Of a DNA stretch of 14,848 nt, positions 12,024 through 14,848 are shown piece after piece (positions within the stretch are counted from its first letter, which is position 1; every line of letters begins with the position of its first letter). The position numbers and the translations under genes were made by a program. Source of the stretch: an uncultured bacterium (lineage in GTDB: Bacteria; Patescibacteria; Microgenomatia; Levybacterales; UBA12049). The stretch spans positions 1 through 14,848 of the forward strand of contig CAMPGJ010000012.1 in NCBI GenBank assembly GCA_946885425.1. The letters are read 5' to 3'. The notes under the pieces were generated by a model. The model was not told the origin of the DNA and did not search any database. It saw only the letters and a program-made list of their open reading frames with translations.

Positions 12024-12545
12024 ATGAGTAGAGCAGAAAGAAGACAGCCAAATCTTGATATAGACGCTTTATTAGATGAACAAGCAGTAACTGCAGCAAA
12101 GGCAAAAGAACATCTTAGTAAAGAAGTTCTTTTTAAAGTTCCATTCAAACCTGTCTCTGCTTTGGAGATCAGAAAATTTACAGATAAGGTAAGATTTCAT
12201 CCCCAAAGTGAAGATTTGGGAGAAAAATTAAATGAACTCAAGCAGAATGCTCTTAAACTCGTCTTAATAGGAGATAATGGTAAATTAGTCCACAAAGGTT
12301 CAGAATCCTTTCCGGGAAGTAGATCGTTGGTAAGCAGAGCGTATGATGTTAAAAGGCTTAATAATGAATTGGAAACGATAGAGTACAGGAATGATGTTCT
12401 TTCTCATGTCCTTTCTACGAAACCAGATAGTCTTTCCGGTAACTTGCAGATAGAAACGAAAATTGCCCAAAAGAGATTTTCTTTAATACAAGAAGCATTT
12501 GGGCAGTTGCCGGAGTTACCTCCTCAGCCTGAAGGTGAGGAATAG
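12024..12545 (+). CDS. Unknown cytoplasmic protein
   Basis: I do not recognise the family. The 173-residue protein has no membrane segment or signal peptide. It opens with a basic stretch (MSRAERRQ), then a likely helical region with Ala/Lys repeats (about 17-36), a mixed region with KLVLIGDNGKLVHKG (about 74-88), and a long C-terminal helix pair rich in Glu, Arg and Leu (about 105-160), ending in a Pro/Glu tail. No metal-binding, nucleotide-binding or catalytic pattern is seen. The ATG at 12024 is preferred to the GTG at 12018 because of the promoter position. It is followed by galU, which has its own -10, so the two are probably not one operon. Confidence 0.7.
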   Translation: MSRAERRQPNLDIDALLDEQAVTAAKAKEHLSKEVLFKVPFKPVSALEIRKFTDKVRFHPQSEDLGEKLNELKQNALKLVLIGDNGKLVHKGSESFPGSRSLVSRAYDVKRLNNELETIEYRNDVLSHVLSTKPDSLSGNLQIETKIAQKRFSLIQEAFGQLPELPPQPEGEE

Positions 12546-12553
12546 ATGCATTA

Positions 12554-12583
12554 TTGTTTTTTTTAAAGGAAGTAGTATATAAT
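12554..12583 (+). promoter_or_regulatory. Promoter of galU
   Basis: TTGTTT (12554-12559), an 18-base spacer and a perfect TATAAT (12578-12583). The predicted start near 12590 places the hairpin at 12593-12620 at the extreme 5' end of the galU mRNA. Confidence 0.55.
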
Positions 12584-12592
12584 TGCGTTGTG

Positions 12593-12620
12593 ACCCCACT
12601 TCGCTAAAGCTTCGCGGGGT
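12593..12620 (+). promoter_or_regulatory. GC-rich hairpin in the galU leader
   Basis: ACCCC (12593-12597) pairs with GGGGT (12616-12620). The loop region contains two CTTCGC copies and a small GCT/AGC pairing. It could stabilise the 5' end of the galU mRNA or end transcription from the upstream gene. Only a poor T-run follows, so the first is preferred. Confidence 0.4.
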
Positions 12621-12632
12621 TTAGTTAAGTAT

Positions 12633-13532
12633 ATGAGAAGGAAAATACGAAAAGCCGTTATACCAGCTGCTGGTTTTGGTACCAGATTTTTACCCCAAAC
12701 GAAAGCTATGCCTAAGGAGATGCTTCCTGTTGTTGATAAACCTATTATTCAATATATTGTTGAAGAACTTGTAGAAGCGGGGATTGAAGATATTGTTATT
12801 GTAACAGGTTATCACAAGCGCACCATAGAAGATCATTTTGACCGGCCAAGTATGGAGTTGATCGAGAATTTGCGCATGGGCGGAGAAAAAAAATTGCCTC
12901 TTCTTCAAGAGATTGAAAAAATTTCTGATATGGCTAACTTTTTTTATGTCAGGCAAAAAGGACCATATGGGAACGGGACACCGCTTTTGAACGTACGTAA
13001 GATCATCGGTGATGAGCCATTTATATACACATGGAGTGATGATTTTATAAAATCATCTCCCAAATCCAGATATCAACAGATGATCGAAGTATACGAAGAG
13101 TTTGGCTGCACTGTTCTTCCTAGTGTGCGTGCCAAGCATGATGCTGATTATGAGCGGTATGGATTTGCTGGTGGTAAGGAAATTAGTCACGGGCTTATCG
13201 ACGTTGATACACTTATTGAAAAACCCGGAAGGAACAATGCTCCATCAGAACTGGCTACAGTAACCGGCGCGCTTTTTACTCCTGACATTTTTGATTATCT
13301 GGATCGTTCATTGGCAAACCTCCAGGAAGGGGAAGAGTTGTATTATAATGATATGCTGAAATTAATGCTTAATGACAAGAAGCGGGTTCTGGCATGTGAG
13401 ATAAAGGATGGAAAGTATTATGATACTGGTAATAAGCTTGAATACGTGAAGACAGTTGTAGAATTTGCCCTTGAACATCAGGATATACGAGAAGATTTCC
13501 GAGATTTCCTCAAACAATTAGATCTTAAATAG
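12633..13532 (+). CDS. galU: UTP-glucose-1-phosphate uridylyltransferase
   Basis: GalU makes UDP-glucose from UTP and glucose-1-phosphate, feeding exopolysaccharide, glycolipid and sugar-nucleotide pathways. The 299 residues match the family length. The nucleotide-binding start is KAVIPAAGFGTRFLP (7-21) followed by TKAMPKEMLPVVDKPIIQY. Further family features are a YTWSDDFI segment in place of the usual GDD, the EKPG motif, TGALFTPDIFDYL, and the ending GKYYDTGNKLEYVKTVVEFAL, which is diagnostic of GalU. No Shine-Dalgarno sequence is visible before the ATG at 12633. The nearby PAP2 and glmS genes also serve envelope precursor supply, although each has its own promoter signals. Confidence 0.96.
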   Translation: MRRKIRKAVIPAAGFGTRFLPQTKAMPKEMLPVVDKPIIQYIVEELVEAGIEDIVIVTGYHKRTIEDHFDRPSMELIENLRMGGEKKLPLLQEIEKISDMANFFYVRQKGPYGNGTPLLNVRKIIGDEPFIYTWSDDFIKSSPKSRYQQMIEVYEEFGCTVLPSVRAKHDADYERYGFAGGKEISHGLIDVDTLIEKPGRNNAPSELATVTGALFTPDIFDYLDRSLANLQEGEELYYNDMLKLMLNDKKRVLACEIKDGKYYDTGNKLEYVKTVVEFALEHQDIREDFRDFLKQLDLK

Positions 13533-13580
13533 TTCACTTCTGCTTGAGATGCTGATGCCGATTTAGCAATTCCGGGACAC

Positions 13581-13609
13581 TTGGCTAGTAAGCCCTAAGT
13601 TGGTACAAT
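13581..13609 (+). promoter_or_regulatory. Promoter of the PAP2 gene
   Basis: TTGGCT (13581-13586), a 17-base spacer and TACAAT (13604-13609). Exactly six bases lie between the -10 and the ATG at 13616, so the expected first base of the RNA is the A of the start codon. Confidence 0.6.
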
Positions 13610-13615
13610 AGGATA

Positions 13616-14329
13616 ATGTCTAGCCGTTTTATATCTCTTCTTTTGGGTATCCTCTTCTTTTTACTCTTCGTTGCTTTTTCATATCTTGTCCATAAAGATG
13701 TTTTTAACCAAATTGATTTTAATACCATGGTGCGGTTGCAGGATAACATCAGCAGAAGGTTCGATGAACCATTTTCATGGTTGAGTGAAGTAGGGAAGTT
13801 TGAGGTCATGGTCTTGGTGCTTGTGAGCATCCTCCTTGCAAGAAGAAAAATTATTGGAGGCATTGTTGCTCTAGGTCTCTTTGCTGGGTTTCATTTTATA
13901 GAGATATATGGCAAATTTTTTGTTGAGCATCTTCCTCCACCTCAATTTCTTCTTCGTACAAAGCATATGGTAGATTTTCCTCAATTCCATGTCAGAGCGG
14001 AGAACTCATATCCATCTGGGCATTCCGGGCGAACCATCTTTATATCTGCGATTCTTATTATCCTTATTTTGCAGAGTAAACGCTTGTCTACGATGGTAAA
14101 ATGTGTTCTGATAGGAAGTATCTTAATCTATGATATCGCGATGCTTGTTTCACGTGTCTATCTGGGCGAGCATTGGACCACAGATGTAGTGGGAGGAGGT
14201 ATGCTGGGTCTTTCATTTGGTCTATTATCGAGCATATTGCTGTCAAAGAAAGACAATTCTAAAGCAACATCTACAGGATTTCTACCCAAATTCCCCAAGT
14301 ATAAAATTGAGATTAAGAAAGTAGAATGA
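13616..14329 (+). CDS. PAP2-family membrane phosphatase
   Basis: The 237-residue protein has about six hydrophobic segments, starting at 5-24 and 63-95, and belongs to the PAP2/undecaprenyl-pyrophosphate phosphatase superfamily, which dephosphorylates lipid phosphates at the outer face of the membrane. Motif 2 is intact as YPSGHSGRT (132-140, catalytic His136). Motif 3 is SRVYLGEHWTTD (179-190, Arg180, His186, Asp190). Motif 1, normally KxxxxxxRP, is altered: Lys100 is present but the following segment is FVEHLPPP, without the Arg. A basic tail after about 210 is cytoplasmic. The substrate could be undecaprenyl diphosphate or phosphatidic acid; sequence alone does not decide. The TGA stop confirms the standard code. 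Confidence 0.9.
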   Translation: MSSRFISLLLGILFFLLFVAFSYLVHKDVFNQIDFNTMVRLQDNISRRFDEPFSWLSEVGKFEVMVLVLVSILLARRKIIGGIVALGLFAGFHFIEIYGKFFVEHLPPPQFLLRTKHMVDFPQFHVRAENSYPSGHSGRTIFISAILIILILQSKRLSTMVKCVLIGSILIYDIAMLVSRVYLGEHWTTDVVGGGMLGLSFGLLSSILLSKKDNSKATSTGFLPKFPKYKIEIKKVE

Positions 14330-14336
14330 CAATATC

Positions 14337-14776
14337 AAAAATAAAATAGCAAAAAGCAAAAATACAGATCAAAAATGAAAAATAAAAAGAACGAAGAATT
14401 CAAAAGACGGCTTTATGCGTTTGTACTACGGCTAATTAAATTCATTGAAAACCTCAAGAAGTCGTCAACAAGTAAAATTGTAGGCGATCAGTTATTGCGA
14501 AGCGGTACAGGCATTTTGGGTACATATGTTGAAGGTTTATCTTCCAGCTCAAAAAAAGAACTCACGAACTATTTCAACTATTCTCTAAAATCTGCAAATG
14601 AAAGTAAGGTATGGGTTTGTATACTTAGAGATACAGGTAATGGAGATAGAGAAGAGGCAGACTATTTGCTTCAAGAACTACAGGAAATATCTCAGATATT
14701 CGCATCAAGCATCCTCACTTTAAAAGGCAAAAGATAAATATTTAATTTTTACTTTGTATTTTTGCTTTTTAATATT
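14337..14776. mobile_element. Inverted-repeat-bracketed unit carrying the four-helix-bundle gene
   Basis: The left flank (14337-14383) and the reverse complement of the right flank (14736-14776) share an identical AAAAAGCAAAAATACA core and further matches (about 28 of 33 around the core). The left repeat runs into the start codon and the right begins at the stop, so the ORF is tightly packed between inverted repeats. No transposase is present. Mobility is inferred from the arrangement, and no clear target duplication was found. Confidence 0.45.
14375..14737 (+). CDS. Four-helix-bundle protein (23S rRNA intervening-sequence protein family)
   Basis: The 120-residue protein matches the IVP / four-helix-bundle family (S23-like), first found inside insertions in 23S rRNA genes and related to the accessory protein Avd of diversity-generating retroelements. 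The hallmark QLLRSGTGILGTYVEG (44-59) corresponds to the family's QLxRSxxSIxxNxxEG segment. It is followed by KKELTNYFNYSLKSANESK (65-83) and a final helix pair. The family forms a basic pentameric barrel that may bind nucleic acid; its cellular role is not settled. There is no rRNA gene, reverse transcriptase or variable repeat nearby, so here it is a free-standing gene. The start codon sits inside the left flanking repeat, and there is no Shine-Dalgarno sequence. Confidence 0.88.
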   Translation: MKNKKNEEFKRRLYAFVLRLIKFIENLKKSSTSKIVGDQLLRSGTGILGTYVEGLSSSSKKELTNYFNYSLKSANESKVWVCILRDTGNGDREEADYLLQELQEISQIFASSILTLKGKR

Positions 14777-14793
14777 TGCTTTTTAATTTACGC

Positions 14794-14848
14794 TTAGGGG
14801 TTATATCTAAAATTGGAGAGCATTGTTTCTAGTTCTTCTTTGTTTTCT
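14794..14848 (-). CDS. C-terminal end of an unidentified gene
   Basis: From the right edge one minus-strand frame stays open and ends at TAA (14794-14796), giving ENKEELETMLSNFRYNP. The charged, helix-like composition is plausible for a protein end, and the stop lies just beyond the right repeat. Only 17 codons are visible, so family and even coding status are uncertain. Confidence 0.35.
   Translation of the reverse strand, partial: ENKEELETMLSNFRYNP

Noticed and set aside
12531..12564. Intrinsic terminator after the unknown gene at 12024
   Set aside because: A CCTCA/TGAGG pairing near the stop and a run of eight T at 12557-12564 are too far apart to form a classic terminator.
1..14848. CRISPR array, tRNA or rRNA genes, tandem phage genes
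   Set aside because: No regularly spaced identical repeats, no cloverleaf or rRNA signature, and no integrase, terminase or Cas gene was recognised on either strand.

Overview
The window looks like a piece of a small, AT-rich genome from the Candidate Phyla Radiation (Patescibacteria), most likely a Microgenomates-type lineage. This is inferred from the ribosomal protein and translocase genes, the many single-pass exported proteins with Pro/Thr linkers, and the intergenic regions filled with short degenerate repeats. UGA is used as a stop (GH16 and PAP2 genes), so the code is standard and not that of Gracilibacteria or Absconditabacteria. No species can be named from the sequence.

Layout. 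1-906 (minus): 5' part of a glycerophosphodiester phosphodiesterase and a small excisionase/MerR-like HTH protein. 1044-2183 (plus): an exported GH16 glycoside hydrolase, divergent from the HTH gene and ending at a large hairpin shared with rplL. 2266-8017 (minus): the classic secE-nusG-rplK-rplA and rplJ-rplL blocks. They are split by two exported-protein genes: a PQQ-type sugar dehydrogenase and an unknown beta-rich protein. secE and rplJ each have a good promoter. rplJ is preceded by a recognisable L10(L12) autoregulatory leader. 8112-8984 (minus): soluble Hanks-type kinase with an altered HRD motif. 9005-10954 (minus): glmS, carrying several in-frame repeat insertions. 11042-11953 (minus): exported dockerin protein, divergent from an unknown cytoplasmic protein (12024-12545, plus). 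Then galU (12633), a PAP2 phosphatase (13616), a four-helix-bundle gene bracketed by inverted repeats (14375), and the tail of a minus-strand gene at the right edge. No stretch above 300 bases lacks a gene.

How the genes fit together. The window combines core translation and secretion (SecE, NusG, L11, L1, L10, L7/L12), envelope precursor supply (GlmS for glucosamine-6-phosphate, GalU for UDP-glucose, PAP2 for lipid phosphates) and an exported surface set (GH16, sugar dehydrogenase, unknown protein, dockerin protein). The four exported proteins share an N-terminal layout, and two share a C-terminal CLGGC module.

The most unusual feature is the behaviour of short repeats. Palindromic or low-complexity elements lie in frame inside glmS (four places) and in the disordered N-terminal extensions of NusG and L1. 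One of the glmS repeats matches the inverted repeats that flank the four-helix-bundle gene. This resembles the in-frame palindromic elements of Rickettsia, in a very different lineage. A second pattern is that several single genes have a -10 box 6-7 bases before the start codon, implying leaderless mRNAs, while operon-internal genes rplK and rplL have Shine-Dalgarno sequences.
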